DNA of 64,000 nucleotides from Zwartia hollandica (GTDB lineage: Bacteria; Pseudomonadota; Gammaproteobacteria; Burkholderiales; Burkholderiaceae_B), in assembly GCF_019923725.1 (NCBI RefSeq), contig NZ_JAHXRI010000006.1, positions 873,696 to 937,695 of the forward strand, written 5' to 3'. This document shows positions 8,271 through 16,978 of this stretch, piece by piece. The position numbers and the translations under genes were made by a program. The notes under the pieces are model-generated. The model did not search any database. It was given only the letters and a program-made list of their open reading frames with translations, and was not told where the DNA came from. Within the stretch, counting starts at the first letter, position 1; every line of letters begins with the position of its first letter.

Positions 8271-8954
8271 TTAAGACACTTTATCGAGTAGCTCGACCTC
8301 GTAGCGATGTGTGAGCTCACATTTGCGCACGGGGTCGATTAGGCGCATTTCAAATAGAGGTGATGGACGGATGGCGCCTCGGGTCCCGACCGTCCCACAA
8401 CTCATTGCTGTACCTTTGGGGAGCGTCCCCTTGTTTGTATAGCGAGAAATAAGATCCAGGGGGGGTAGCAGGGCAGATAACGGTCCAGATTGATACAGCA
8501 CCTGTATGCCGTTTTCATATACGTATGATTCGATGATTAACTGATCCCAGTGTGCTGCGACATCTGAAAATAGCCAAGCCTGTCGGCCAACGGGTTTGCT
8601 ACAAACTTGCTTAGAAAGTGCCACACTTACTGTCTCCAGGCCGCGATCAGTATGGTCGGAGGTGAGCGAAATCAATAATTGATCGTTGTGCATAAATACA
8701 AACACTTCGACCTCGCCCGAGCCCTCGTTGCCAACCATTTGCACAATCGAATCTTGGGTAAGCAGCTGATTCGATACGCGATAAAACAAAGGCACTGAGC
8801 TCGGACGTGGAACGCCAATGGCTGCAAGCTCTTCAATGTGGTGTTCAATCGCAGCATGATCACGGCCAGCCCAACCCGCGATAATCATTTGTTCAATGTT
8901 TGTCTGTATTTTGGTTACTGTATTGTTGTTTATCAGATCAAAAAGTAGATTCAT
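8271..8954 (-). CDS. DUF2848 family protein
   Basis: 227 residues, cytoplasmic, no signal peptide or membrane segment. I recognise the DUF2848 pattern: SVPLFYRVS near residue 54, a central SDHTDRGLE, and a C-terminal LPKGTAMSCGTVGTRG. The DHTDR and GTAxxCGT elements recall fumarylacetoacetate-hydrolase-like proteins, but that relation is my inference. It begins 7 bases after the DctM stop and is the last gene of the LysR/DUF1445/TRAP unit, so it probably processes the compound imported by that transporter, perhaps as a hydrolase or decarboxylase of a keto or hydroxy acid. No biochemical role is established that I know of. Confidence 0.75.
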   Translation of the reverse strand: MNLLFDLINNNTVTKIQTNIEQMIIAGWAGRDHAAIEHHIEELAAIGVPRPSSVPLFYRVSNQLLTQDSIVQMVGNEGSGEVEVFVFMHNDQLLISLTSDHTDRGLETVSVALSKQVCSKPVGRQAWLFSDVAAHWDQLIIESYVYENGIQVLYQSGPLSALLPPLDLISRYTNKGTLPKGTAMSCGTVGTRGAIRPSPLFEMRLIDPVRKCELTHRYEVELLDKVS

Positions 8955-8961
8955 AGGGTTC

Positions 8962-10242
8962 TCAAAAAAATCTAGTCATCCAAAGTGCAATGTCGGGAAA
9001 TACTGCTAAAAGCGCTAACAAGGCAAGCATTGCAACAACAAAAGGCAGCGATCCCACGATCACCGGAGTCATCGAACCGCTTGATCGCAGGCTTTGCACA
9101 ACGAACAGATTCAGCCCGACAGGTGGAGTGATCAAGGCTGCCTCGACGAGTACGATAATAACGATCCCAAGCCAGATCGGATCGTAGCCCAAAGCAATCA
9201 TGACGGGCGCCACAATCGGAATCGTTGTGATCATCATCGATAACGTTTCCATGAAGCAACCTAGCACTAAATAGAAGACAATAAGAATCACTAGCATCCA
9301 TTGTGCAGAAACGCCGAGCCCCGATATTGCATTTGTCAGTGCAGTGGTTAGGCCTGTCGCAGACATCACGAAGTTTAAGAAGCTTGCGCCGATGACGATA
9401 AGCATGATCATGGCCGAGGCGCGCATCGTGTTTTCGATGGACTCACGCATCATCGCAATACTCAAGCGTCGGTAGGCGGCAGCCAACGCCATTGCACCAA
9501 AAACACCTAGGGCCGCTGCCTCCGTCGGAGTTGCTACTCCGGCGTAAATCGACCCAACAACCAGTAAAAAGATCCCCATAGGAGGTATCAGGTGGGTCAA
9601 GGCCTTAAGCCTCTGAGCCCAAGTTGCATGAATCCGTTGACCACCCCAGTGCGGTTTCGCGGCACAAGCAAAAATGATCGTCGCCATAAACATTAGCGCC
9701 AAGAGCAGCCCAGGAATAATTCCTGCTAGGTAGAGCTTTGGCACTGAAGAATTCGTCAGCACGCCGTAGATGACCAAATTGATTGAAGGCGGGATCAAAA
9801 TCCCAAGGGTTCCGCCGGCCGCAATACTGCCCAAAAAGAGTGGCTCGTTATAGCCATATTTTTTTATCTGTGGCAGCGCTACTGTCCCTACCGTGGCAGC
9901 CGTGGCGACACTGGACCCCGAGGTGGCCGCGAACAGAGCAGAGGCACCAATATTTGCGTGCATCAGACCGCCCGGCAGCCAAGATAACCAAAGACTGAGA
10001 GCAGAGTACATGCGCTCTGCAAAGCCTGCTCGCAAAAGAATCTCTCCGAGCATAATGAACAACGGAATCGCAACGAGTAGGAATTCGGTGTTCGTGGTCC
10101 AAGCCAGTTCACCCATCGCCCGAGACAGAGGTAGCATGGAATATATCTGATCCAAAACAAGGCCGAGTACTCCTAGTGCCGCACCAACAGGGATGCTCAG
10201 GCCGATCAGGATCAATAAGAGTGTCAGTGCAGTTGAGATCAT
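8962..10242 (-). CDS. dctM: TRAP transporter large permease (DctM)
   Basis: Inner-membrane transport subunit of a TRAP importer, 426 residues with about 11-12 hydrophobic helices, the normal DctM length. Recognisable stretches are FATSGSSVATAATVG (residues about 108-122), GGTLGILIPPSINLVIYG, and YAGVATPTEAAALG. The start ATG overlaps the DctQ stop (ATGA), which indicates translational coupling. It works with the DctQ and DctP genes just upstream; TRAP systems use a sodium gradient to import carboxylates, often sialic, dicarboxylic, keto or aromatic acids. Ligand unknown. Confidence 0.92.
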   Translation of the reverse strand: MISTALTLLLILIGLSIPVGAALGVLGLVLDQIYSMLPLSRAMGELAWTTNTEFLLVAIPLFIMLGEILLRAGFAERMYSALSLWLSWLPGGLMHANIGASALFAATSGSSVATAATVGTVALPQIKKYGYNEPLFLGSIAAGGTLGILIPPSINLVIYGVLTNSSVPKLYLAGIIPGLLLALMFMATIIFACAAKPHWGGQRIHATWAQRLKALTHLIPPMGIFLLVVGSIYAGVATPTEAAALGVFGAMALAAAYRRLSIAMMRESIENTMRASAMIMLIVIGASFLNFVMSATGLTTALTNAISGLGVSAQWMLVILIVFYLVLGCFMETLSMMITTIPIVAPVMIALGYDPIWLGIVIIVLVEAALITPPVGLNLFVVQSLRSSGSMTPVIVGSLPFVVAMLALLALLAVFPDIALWMTRFF

Positions 10243-10847
10243 GATCCGCGCTCCTCTTGTACACGACGTTGTCCCGCTTGCGCTTCTTCAAGCGCTTCTT
10301 CTTTGGAAAGTCGCGCACCGGCCAAGCTGTTGACGCTTTGATAATCGCCGGTGATTAAGGCACTACTGGCCCGAGTCAGCATCAAGGCCAACACAATCAC
10401 CATCCAAATTAGGCCAACAAACCACAGCCCTTGCGGTATCCAAAGAGGTGTTGCGAGCGGCGTATTGGCAAACGAATTTTGAATCCAGGACGTGGCAAGC
10501 ACTTCATAGGCGTAGCGAGTAAGCATGGTTAGAAAGACAGCCAGCGCGACTAAGGAAAGCCAGTCGAGCATTGCGGCTACGCGCACCGAGAAGTGCTGAT
10601 AAAGAATATCGACTCGAACGTTCGCGCGCTCGAGAACGACTAGCGCGAGTGACCAGGTTGTACTGATGGCGAAGGCGTATCCAGATAACTCGTCCGCTCC
10701 GCCAACTGATATCGCAAACAACTTTCTGACAATTACATCAAAACAAACAAGGCCGGCACTCAATAGCGTGAGGATGCCACCACCCCAGACTCCCCAGCGA
10801 GAGATCTTAGTTGCCCATGGCAGCATACTGTGCGATTGAGTGCCCAT
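10239..10847 (-). CDS. dctQ: TRAP transporter small permease (DctQ)
   Basis: Small membrane subunit of the TRAP system, 202 residues, four hydrophobic segments, slightly longer than usual through a charged C-terminal tail (residues about 165-202, rich in Glu, Ala and Arg). The element ALVVLERANVRVDILYQHFS between helices 2 and 3 is the characteristic DctQ loop (R-x-x-H/N-V-R-V-D). It lies 11 bases after dctP and overlaps dctM by four bases. Confidence 0.88.
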   Translation of the reverse strand: MGTQSHSMLPWATKISRWGVWGGGILTLLSAGLVCFDVIVRKLFAISVGGADELSGYAFAISTTWSLALVVLERANVRVDILYQHFSVRVAAMLDWLSLVALAVFLTMLTRYAYEVLATSWIQNSFANTPLATPLWIPQGLWFVGLIWMVIVLALMLTRASSALITGDYQSVNSLAGARLSKEEALEEAQAGQRRVQEERGS

Positions 10848-10858
10848 ACGTTTGCCTA

Positions 10859-11905
10859 TTACTTCTTTGCAGTAACGTTAAGTTTTTTACCGATCGTGGT
10901 ATTGAAATCTGCCACACATTGATCTGAGCAGCGTGCCGCCCACTTAGGCAAAATAACGTCGCCGAGTAGCTTGTTGAGCAATGCCTTGTCTGCCTCTGAC
11001 GGTTTGACTAGCGTCATTTTCCCTTTTACGTCAAAAGGACATCCAGGCGAACCCGTATTGCAGGCATAGCCTTGCTCTGTTTGCTCGTTCGCAGCATTCC
11101 ACATGGTTGTCATCAACGTATTGATGTTGGTCTGCAAGAAGGATTGAACTTTAGGATCGATTTTGTCCCAAGCTTTTTGGTTTACTGCGTGAATTTGCTG
11201 ATTCCAGTTGATCGGAAGCGCCAAAAGATGCGTGGATACTTCGTACCACTTTGCGGAGTAGCCAGAGAGGGATCCAGTGATCGCGCAATTTACGACCTTG
11301 TTCTGCAATGCGGGGACAACTTCACCAAACGCGAGGGTGACGCTTGTGCCGCCGAGAGCTTGAATAAACTCTGCCTGAGTCCGGCTGCTTGTACGTACTT
11401 TTTTACCCTTTAGATCGGTAAGATCTTTTATTGGTGCGTTACAAAAAATCACCTGAGCAGGGTACGGTGACAAACCAAGAATCTTTACGTTGTTATTCCC
11501 ACCGTAGAGTTTTCCGTAAATGGGGGCAAAAAGATCGGTGATTTCACGCGCCGTCTTTACATCGGGAGCTAAGCCAGGAAGATCGATTGCTTCATTGATG
11601 GGGTTGTCGCTGGCGAAATAGGAAAGGGTCGCTGTCCCAAACTCAATCACACCCTGACCAATGAGTCGCATCAGTTCAGGACCTTTAAGTCCCATTTGGT
11701 TAAAGCCTTGGATTTCAGCAGTGACCTGTCCTTTCGATGCTTCGGGGATTGTTTTTGTCCAAAAAGGCTGCTCAAAGTCTTTATAGGCTGTGAGGTTGTT
11801 CAGACCCCCAACGACTTTAAGTTGTGTACGAGGCAGGTCTTGCGCAGCGACGTTTGTCGCCATGAGTGTTGCAGCACTAATTACTGCGAGCATCAGCATT
11901 TTCAT
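10859..11905 (-). CDS. dctP: TRAP transporter solute-binding protein (DctP)
   Basis: Periplasmic receptor, 348 residues, signal peptide ending near VAAQ/DL. The ATG is supported by AGGAGATG eight bases upstream. The ligand-contacting region reads LKGKKVRTSSRTQAEFIQAL, where the first Arg matches the carboxylate-binding arginine conserved in most DctP proteins. Further marks are ALQNKVVNCAITG and WYEVSTHLL. Unusual are four cysteines near the C-terminus, in CNTGSPGC and CSDQC, which could form two disulfides and mark a subfamily. First gene of the dctPQM-DUF2848 group, preceded by an inverted repeat at 11937-11968. Binds an organic acid of unknown identity. Confidence 0.9.
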   Translation of the reverse strand: MKMLMLAVISAATLMATNVAAQDLPRTQLKVVGGLNNLTAYKDFEQPFWTKTIPEASKGQVTAEIQGFNQMGLKGPELMRLIGQGVIEFGTATLSYFASDNPINEAIDLPGLAPDVKTAREITDLFAPIYGKLYGGNNNVKILGLSPYPAQVIFCNAPIKDLTDLKGKKVRTSSRTQAEFIQALGGTSVTLAFGEVVPALQNKVVNCAITGSLSGYSAKWYEVSTHLLALPINWNQQIHAVNQKAWDKIDPKVQSFLQTNINTLMTTMWNAANEQTEQGYACNTGSPGCPFDVKGKMTLVKPSEADKALLNKLLGDVILPKWAARCSDQCVADFNTTIGKKLNVTAKK

Positions 11906-11936
11906 GAAAGCATCTCCTAATTAACGGGAAGAAAAT

Positions 11937-11968
11937 CTGTATCGGTTACCCGCTTAGCGTCGATACAG
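11937..11968. promoter_or_regulatory. Inverted repeat upstream of dctP
   Basis: Perfect 8-base arms CTGTATCG (11937-11944) and CGATACAG (11961-11968), separated by 16 bases that hold a smaller CGC-TAA-GCG dyad. It lies between the DUF1445 stop and dctP. On the minus strand the hairpin is followed by ATTTTC, too weak for a typical terminator. It could be an operator, an attenuator or an mRNA processing signal separating the levels of the two parts of the operon. Confidence 0.4.
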
Positions 11969-11992
11969 GGAACAGCCTAAAAATAGTTATCG

Positions 11993-12769
11993 TTAAATAA
12001 TGGATAGTTGAGAGTTGAGCTTGTCCGTCACTAGCATGTACCCCGGGGCATGTGTGATGCAAAAATCAGGCTTTGAGGCCATCAAGACGGCTTGTGGGGT
12101 CACACCGCAAGCCCAAAAAACCGGGATTTCGTCGTGCGCAATAGGTACGGGTTCACCAAAGTCTGGTTTTGATAAATCGGCAATGCCGATTTGTGCAGGG
12201 TCACCGAGGTGCACGGGCGCGCCGTGAACGGACGGGAATTTTGATGTGATTTGAATCGCTCGGATCGCGTCGGCTGCTTTAAAAGGCCTCATGGACACGA
12301 CCATCGGACCATGAAATGGGCCTGCAGGCGCTGTCGCGATGTTGCTCTTGTACATTGGGACATTGGAACCACATGAAATGTGTCGAACATCAATACCGTC
12401 AGCGACGAGTGCCTCTTCAAAGGAAAATGAGCAACCAAGCGCGAAGCTCACTAAATCATTTCTCCAAAAACGCGAGATATTGGTCACCTCTTCTACCAAC
12501 TCGCCGTTGCGCCAAACCCGATACCGCGGAATATCTGTGCGTACATCTAAATTCTCCCCAAAGCCTGGGAAGAAGGTGCTACCGACATCGGCAACAGACA
12601 GAATTGGGCAAGGTTTAGGGTTGCGTTGGCAAAATAATTGAAAGTCGCTGGCTAAGGCTTTCGGTAGGATGACAAGGTTGGCCTGAACAAACCCCGGGGC
12701 TGCCCCGGCCGTTGGCTGCTGAAATGTGCCGTTTCGGATATTTAGTCGCACTTGCTGCGATGCCAGCAT
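11993..12769 (-). CDS. DUF1445/YcsI family putative hydro-lyase (D-glutamate cyclase-like)
   Basis: 258 residues with the chosen start: GGGAG precedes the ATG at 12769, and residues before it in the longer frame do not match the family. Characteristic stretches are [30 protein letters not shown], broken here as [10 protein letters not shown] then [12 protein letters not shown], followed by [23 protein letters not shown] and [14 protein letters not shown] near the end. Relatives include the D-glutamate cyclase domain that converts D-glutamate to 5-oxo-D-proline, and members often sit beside YcsF/LamB and biotin-dependent oxoprolinase genes, which are absent here. It lies between a LysR gene and a TRAP transporter, so a role on the imported acid is likely; exact reaction unknown. 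Confidence 0.8.
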   Translation of the reverse strand: MLASQQVRLNIRNGTFQQPTAGAAPGFVQANLVILPKALASDFQLFCQRNPKPCPILSVADVGSTFFPGFGENLDVRTDIPRYRVWRNGELVEEVTNISRFWRNDLVSFALGCSFSFEEALVADGIDVRHISCGSNVPMYKSNIATAPAGPFHGPMVVSMRPFKAADAIRAIQITSKFPSVHGAPVHLGDPAQIGIADLSKPDFGEPVPIAHDEIPVFWACGVTPQAVLMASKPDFCITHAPGYMLVTDKLNSQLSII

Positions 12770-12824
12770 ACAAAATCTCCCAAAGATTGCTTTTTTTCTA
12801 TTCAATGCCAAGGGAAGTGTACTG

Positions 12825-12841
12825 TCCAATTATCATTTGGA
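12825..12841. promoter_or_regulatory. 5-7-5 dyad upstream of the DUF1445-TRAP unit
   Basis: TCCAA (12825-12829) and TTGGA (12837-12841) form a perfect dyad around seven bases, the geometry of LysR-type binding sites. It lies about 55 bases before the DUF1445 start and just downstream of a LysR gene read in the same direction, so it is a candidate site for that regulator. Confidence 0.45.
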
Positions 12842-12848
12842 ATCAGTA

Positions 12849-12869
12849 TCGATAAATTTTATTTATCAA
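12849..12869. promoter_or_regulatory. AT-rich inverted repeat overlapping the lysR stop
   Basis: GATAAA (12851-12856), TTTTA, TTTATC (12862-12867) is a perfect 6-5-6 inverted repeat, extendable by two bases per side with one mismatch. It overlaps the stop codon of the LysR gene and lies about 80 bases before the DUF1445 start. Candidate second operator or promoter element for the DUF1445-dctPQM-DUF2848 unit. Confidence 0.4.
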
Positions 12870-13753
12870 TGATATTGCCCGGATACTTTTTCGGCGAGCT
12901 TGGCAAGTGCGCGCGCAATATGTTCATCGGGACCCTTCGCCCAAGATGCGGTGAAAGCGAGCTCTGGGAGCTCCGATGCTGTCACGTTAAGAAGGCAAAG
13001 TCGCCCTTCGCTAAGTTCTGCTTTTAAAAAAGTGGGGGTGATGACGGCGACCCCAATCGCGTCTAGGGTCATGCGCACCACAACGGACAGCGATGCGCTG
13101 CCGTACATGCGAGGGGCATGGATTCCTGATGCTGTGATGAGGCTACGGACAAAGTGGTGTGGGGCACTGGCTGCGGAATAGGTAATGATTGGGTACTCGC
13201 ATACTTGCTCGAGCGACACCTTGTTGTTGAGGCCGAGTTTTGGACTTGCGATCCACGCGAGTGGGTACTTGCAGATCGGGATGTTTTCGAGTTGTGGTGA
13301 TAGGAGGGGCCCCAGTAGAAACGCGAGATTGAGTCGATGCGACAGCACTTGCTCTCGCAATACAGGCGTTGTTTCGACTTCGAGTTCGACGCTCACAGAA
13401 GGATAGCGCGCATGAACGGATTCCAAGAACTGCGGGAGCCACGTTTGTACTATTGTTTCAGACACGCCAATTCTGACCTGACCAGTAATCGTATTCGGGC
13501 TTTCTGCAGCATTCAACATTTCTTGCTTGAGATCCAGCATTCGCTTAGCGTGCTCCAGGAGTTCAAGACCTTTGGTTGTCAGTTTGACACCGCGGGCGTT
13601 GCGCTCCAAGAGCTTTACGCCGAGAGAGGACTCTAGCGATGCAATCCGCTGTGAAACGGCTGGTTGCGTGGTGTTCAATTTGTGTGCTGCAGCACGAAAA
13701 CTAGTCAGGGTAGCGACCCAAACGAAGGTTTCCAGATTGCGGATCTCGATCAT
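12866..13753 (-). CDS. LysR-type transcriptional regulator
   Basis: DNA-binding activator/repressor, 295 residues, the standard length. The winged helix-turn-helix occupies residues about 1-60 (TSFRAAAHKLNTTQPAVSQRIASLE, given here as FRAAAHKLNTTQPAVSQRI) and the effector-binding domain residues about 90-290 (QVRIGVSETIVQTWLPQFL onward). It reads away from a Bug gene 85 bases off and runs toward the DUF1445/TRAP genes, so it may control both. Two dyads at 12825-12869 are candidate sites. It is the only obvious DNA-binding regulator encoded in this window; the effector is probably an organic acid. Confidence 0.92.
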   Translation of the reverse strand: MIEIRNLETFVWVATLTSFRAAAHKLNTTQPAVSQRIASLESSLGVKLLERNARGVKLTTKGLELLEHAKRMLDLKQEMLNAAESPNTITGQVRIGVSETIVQTWLPQFLESVHARYPSVSVELEVETTPVLREQVLSHRLNLAFLLGPLLSPQLENIPICKYPLAWIASPKLGLNNKVSLEQVCEYPIITYSAASAPHHFVRSLITASGIHAPRMYGSASLSVVVRMTLDAIGVAVITPTFLKAELSEGRLCLLNVTASELPELAFTASWAKGPDEHIARALAKLAEKVSGQYH

Positions 13754-13838
13754 AAAAAGAGGGAGGCTGTCATAAGTGCTTTTGGGAGGGTTCGTTGTAT
13801 TCTGCGGTTACTGTCGAATAAAAAAGGAATCACGCATC

Positions 13839-14807
13839 ATGCGAACCTTAAACATAGCACTGTTGTTGAGCTCGCTGTTTGCTTCTGCTTGGGCCGTCGC
13901 GAGTCCAGCCGACAAATATCCAGAGCGTCCTGTGCGAATTGTCGTGCCATTTGTGGCAGGTGGTGGCGGTGACTTCATCGCTCGAGCGTGGGCCGATAAG
14001 CTGTCCGAGGTGATCAAGCAGCCCGTGATTATTGAGAATCGAGGGGGTGGCAATACTGTTGTGGGTACTGAGCAAGTCGCTAAAGCAGCACCAGACGGCT
14101 ATACCTTGCTATTAGTGAGTCCAACCATTTCGACGAACCCTACACTTTTACCCAACCTTCCTTACAAGACCCCCGAATCTTTTGCCCCAGTTGCTCAGGT
14201 GATTACCTATGCAATGGGAGTCGCCGTTCATGCGGGCTCCCCTATCCAAAACATCCCTGAGTTGGTTGCCTACGCAAAAAAGAACCCAGGCAAGCTAACC
14301 ACCGCCACATCGGGTGAAGGCTCGGCGACCGATTTGGCTGCAGAGTTGTTTATGGAGAAAACGGGTATCAAAATCACAAAGGTGCCTTATAAGGGTGCGG
14401 GCCAGGGCGTGCTCGATGTCGCTAGTGGCCATGTGGATATGCTCTTTACCGGGATGTCGCAACTCAAGCCACAACTTGATGGGAAACGTATTCGCTTAGT
14501 TGCGACGTCAGGTTTACAGAGATTGAACTCTGCACCAGATGTCCCCACTATTGCCGAGCAAGGCTACCCCGGTTTCGAGGCAGTCGTGTGGTGGGCAGTG
14601 CTAGCGCCAGCTGGTACCCCATCCGAAATTATTGAGAAAATAAACGCATCGCTTAAAACAAGTCTGGCACATCCAGATGTCGGGAGACGCTTGGCAGTCA
14701 TTGATGGAGTGGTAAAGGTTTCCTCTCCCAAAGAGTTTGATGGATTTTTGCGTTCTGAAATCGAGACATGGCGACGATTATTAAAGCCCTCGGTATCAAA
14801 CAAGTAA
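13839..14807 (+). CDS. Bug family periplasmic receptor
   Basis: Periplasmic solute receptor of the tripartite tricarboxylate transporter type, about 322 residues. The ATG at 13839 is chosen because AAGGAAT precedes it and a signal peptide (cleavage near VAS/PADKYPERP) begins there; the upstream in-frame part is not signal-like. Family elements: VRIVVPFVAGGGGDFIAR, NRGGGNTVVG, APDGYTLLLV, KVPYKGAGQGVLDVASGHVD and VPTIAEQGYPGFEAV. Divergent from the LysR gene and followed after 40 bases by a hydroxyacid dehydrogenase, which suggests import of a 2-hydroxy or 2-keto acid. No permease adjoins it. Confidence 0.9.
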   Translation: MRTLNIALLLSSLFASAWAVASPADKYPERPVRIVVPFVAGGGGDFIARAWADKLSEVIKQPVIIENRGGGNTVVGTEQVAKAAPDGYTLLLVSPTISTNPTLLPNLPYKTPESFAPVAQVITYAMGVAVHAGSPIQNIPELVAYAKKNPGKLTTATSGEGSATDLAAELFMEKTGIKITKVPYKGAGQGVLDVASGHVDMLFTGMSQLKPQLDGKRIRLVATSGLQRLNSAPDVPTIAEQGYPGFEAVVWWAVLAPAGTPSEIIEKINASLKTSLAHPDVGRRLAVIDGVVKVSSPKEFDGFLRSEIETWRRLLKPSVSNK

Positions 14808-14848
14808 TGAAATAAGTCGATGTGGCTTGAGTGAGTAGGATGGAACAA

Positions 14849-15799
14849 ATGAAGTCGTATGCATTGGTGATGGTGTTTTTAACGGAAGCGCACCGAGAGT
14901 TAGTCGCGCAAAATTTCGAATTGATTTATGCACCGAATGAAGGCACAAGCGCAGATCGTAGTAATAGTGCTGCACACATCGCCGCACATGCTGACAAGAT
15001 CCGAATCGTTTTGACTAATGGTGCGACCGGCATCACGACCGATGAGATCAATGCATTGCCTAAATTGGAAATTTTGTGCACCTTAGGTGTTGGCTATGAG
15101 ACTGTTCCAGTTGAGTACTTAAAACAGCGCGGCATTAGAGTGTGCAACGCAGCTGGTACGAATGAAGATTGTGTCGCTGATCACGCGATGGGACTTTTGC
15201 TCTCTGCAATTCGCGGTATTCCAGCCTTAAATAATGCTGTGCGCAAAGGGGTTTGGCGTGACGCGATTCCTAGGCCACCGAATGTGTCAAATAAACGTCT
15301 CGGACTTCTCGGTATGGGTGGTATTGCAAAGAAGATTGCAAAGCGTGCGTTGGCGTTTGATATGCAGATCGGATACTACAGTCGAACACGCCGTGATGAG
15401 ACAGGGTTTGAGTTTTTTCCTGACTTACTGTCGCTCGCCACGTGGTGTGATTTTCTCGTTGTGGCAGCGCCTGGCGGGAAGGAAACATTTCACATTATCA
15501 ATGCAGCAGTCTTAAAGGCGCTTGGTCCGCAGGGCGTGCTGGTCAATATCGCGCGAGGTAGTTTGGTGAATACCGAGGCGTTAGCGACGGCTTTACAAAA
15601 TAATGTCATCGCGGCGGCGGCGCTTGATGTGTATGAAAGCGAACCAAAGCCGCCCTTGGCGTTGCTAGAGTTTGAAAATGCGATCATCACGCCACACGTA
15701 GCGGGTTTATCGCCCGAGGCAATGCTGGCCTCGGTCGAGTGTTTTATTGATAACGCAAACTTGCATATTGCGGGTAAGCCGTTACGCACACCGCTTTAA
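14849..15799 (+). CDS. NAD(P)-dependent D-2-hydroxyacid dehydrogenase (glyoxylate/hydroxypyruvate reductase type)
   Basis: Interconverts 2-keto and D-2-hydroxy acids in the cytoplasm with NAD(P)H. About 316 residues. Visible: substrate-domain motif LCTLGVGYETV, nucleotide-binding GLLGMGGIAKKIAKRA, VNIARGSLVN, acidic residue in DVYESEP and catalytic His in IITPHVAG. Three possible starts (GTG 14831, ATG 14840, ATG 14849); the last is taken because AGGATGG then has a normal distance. Close paralogue of the enzyme at 61638: both share AAPGG, NAAVL, ALGPQG and VN. Probably co-transcribed with the Bug receptor before it. Confidence 0.88.
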   Translation: MKSYALVMVFLTEAHRELVAQNFELIYAPNEGTSADRSNSAAHIAAHADKIRIVLTNGATGITTDEINALPKLEILCTLGVGYETVPVEYLKQRGIRVCNAAGTNEDCVADHAMGLLLSAIRGIPALNNAVRKGVWRDAIPRPPNVSNKRLGLLGMGGIAKKIAKRALAFDMQIGYYSRTRRDETGFEFFPDLLSLATWCDFLVVAAPGGKETFHIINAAVLKALGPQGVLVNIARGSLVNTEALATALQNNVIAAAALDVYESEPKPPLALLEFENAIITPHVAGLSPEAMLASVECFIDNANLHIAGKPLRTPL

Positions 15800-15826
15800 T
15801 GCATCCCGCTCGAAAGGCCTGCAGAA

Positions 15827-16816
15827 TTACTGAGGTGTAAAGCCAGCTTCTTTCACAATGCGTGTCAAAACTGGACGCGTGTTATTTAAGTAGTCTTGGA
15901 AGTCTTTGCTTGTGCCACCTAAGACGGTGTATCCGTTACTGTGGATCGATTTCTTGTCGAATTCGGGATCTTTTAATATTGCTTCAACATCCCTCGCGAT
16001 CTTATCGATGATGGCTTTTGGGGTTCCGGCAGGTGCGGCGAGCATCATTTTGAAACTCAGATCACCACCTTCTAAACCTTGTTCAACCATTGTCGGCACC
16101 TCTGGGAACATCCAATTACGCTTAGATCCGTTTGTCGCAATCGGGATCAGCGCTTTGGCTTCAATTTGTGGCTTTGCAAGGTGAGGGGGGAGCCAAGCGC
16201 TATCGACTCGCCCACCAAGCATGTCGGCAATAATCGGGTTCATACCGTTGTAAGGGATGTGATTCATTTTGTAGCCACCCGTTAGTCCACCCAGAATCCG
16301 CATCCGGAATTCCGAGGGGCTTCCCACAGCCTCTGAGCCGAAAGTCACCTGGCCAGGATTTTGTTGCGCCAGTGATAACAGCTCTTTGAGGGTGCGTGCT
16401 TGAACTCCTGGGCGGACAACTAGAAAAGCAAAGCCCTCGGCGATCCGTATGATAGGTTCGAAATCTTTTTCTGGGTTGTAGGTTAGACTTTTCTTGAGCA
16501 GACCATTGACAAGAAATGCTGCGTCACTGCCCATGAAAAGAGTGAGCCCGTCAGGTTTACTCTTTGTGACATAGCTCGCACCCACTGCTTCAGAGGCGCC
16601 CGGCTTATTCTCCACAATGACGGGCTTACCCCATGTTTGTTCTAAACGGTTCGCGAGCGCTCGACCTACTACATCGGTGATGCCACCCGGTGTATACGGA
16701 ACGACCAGTTTGACGCTACCACTTGGGTACGCTGTATTACTGCCCTGTGCCTGTGTGGAAAGCGAAATCGACACAAATAGCGAGGCAACAAAAACTCTTA
16801 GCACGGTGGTGTTCAT
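15827..16816 (-). CDS. Bug family periplasmic receptor
   Basis: About 329 residues. The ATG at 16816 follows GGGAG and starts a signal peptide ending near TQAQ/G; the earlier in-frame ATG is four codons upstream without spacing for an SD. Typical elements: VKLVVPYTPGGITDVVGR, NKPGASEAVGASYV, KPDGLTLFMG, HIPYNGMNPIIADMLGG and VPTMVEQGLEGG. The phrase GSEAVGSPSEFRMRIL differs from the usual TSG-x-GS-x-xHL-x-xE segment of other Bugs here, so its ligand pocket is probably distinct. It is convergent with the hydroxyacid dehydrogenase and divergent from the Old Yellow Enzyme gene. Confidence 0.88.
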   Translation of the reverse strand: MNTTVLRVFVASLFVSISLSTQAQGSNTAYPSGSVKLVVPYTPGGITDVVGRALANRLEQTWGKPVIVENKPGASEAVGASYVTKSKPDGLTLFMGSDAAFLVNGLLKKSLTYNPEKDFEPIIRIAEGFAFLVVRPGVQARTLKELLSLAQQNPGQVTFGSEAVGSPSEFRMRILGGLTGGYKMNHIPYNGMNPIIADMLGGRVDSAWLPPHLAKPQIEAKALIPIATNGSKRNWMFPEVPTMVEQGLEGGDLSFKMMLAAPAGTPKAIIDKIARDVEAILKDPEFDKKSIHSNGYTVLGGTSKDFQDYLNNTRPVLTRIVKEAGFTPQ

Positions 16817-16978
16817 CTCATCTCCCATGGTTGTCTATATATTCCAACACTGTATTTCGTTGAAAGCAAGACCTGCGTATGAATCCTCAGAGTTGTTTAT
16901 GGGAGGTTAAGTCAATATGAGTGTTGCAATCGAGTCCTATATTTGTGACACTCTCTATAGAAAAAAACTGGGGATATC

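Noticed and set aside
9783-10160. Several overlapping frames of 65-85 residues across the dctM gene
   Set aside because: They lie within a well-supported membrane-protein gene on the other frame and show no start signals or recognisable proteins.
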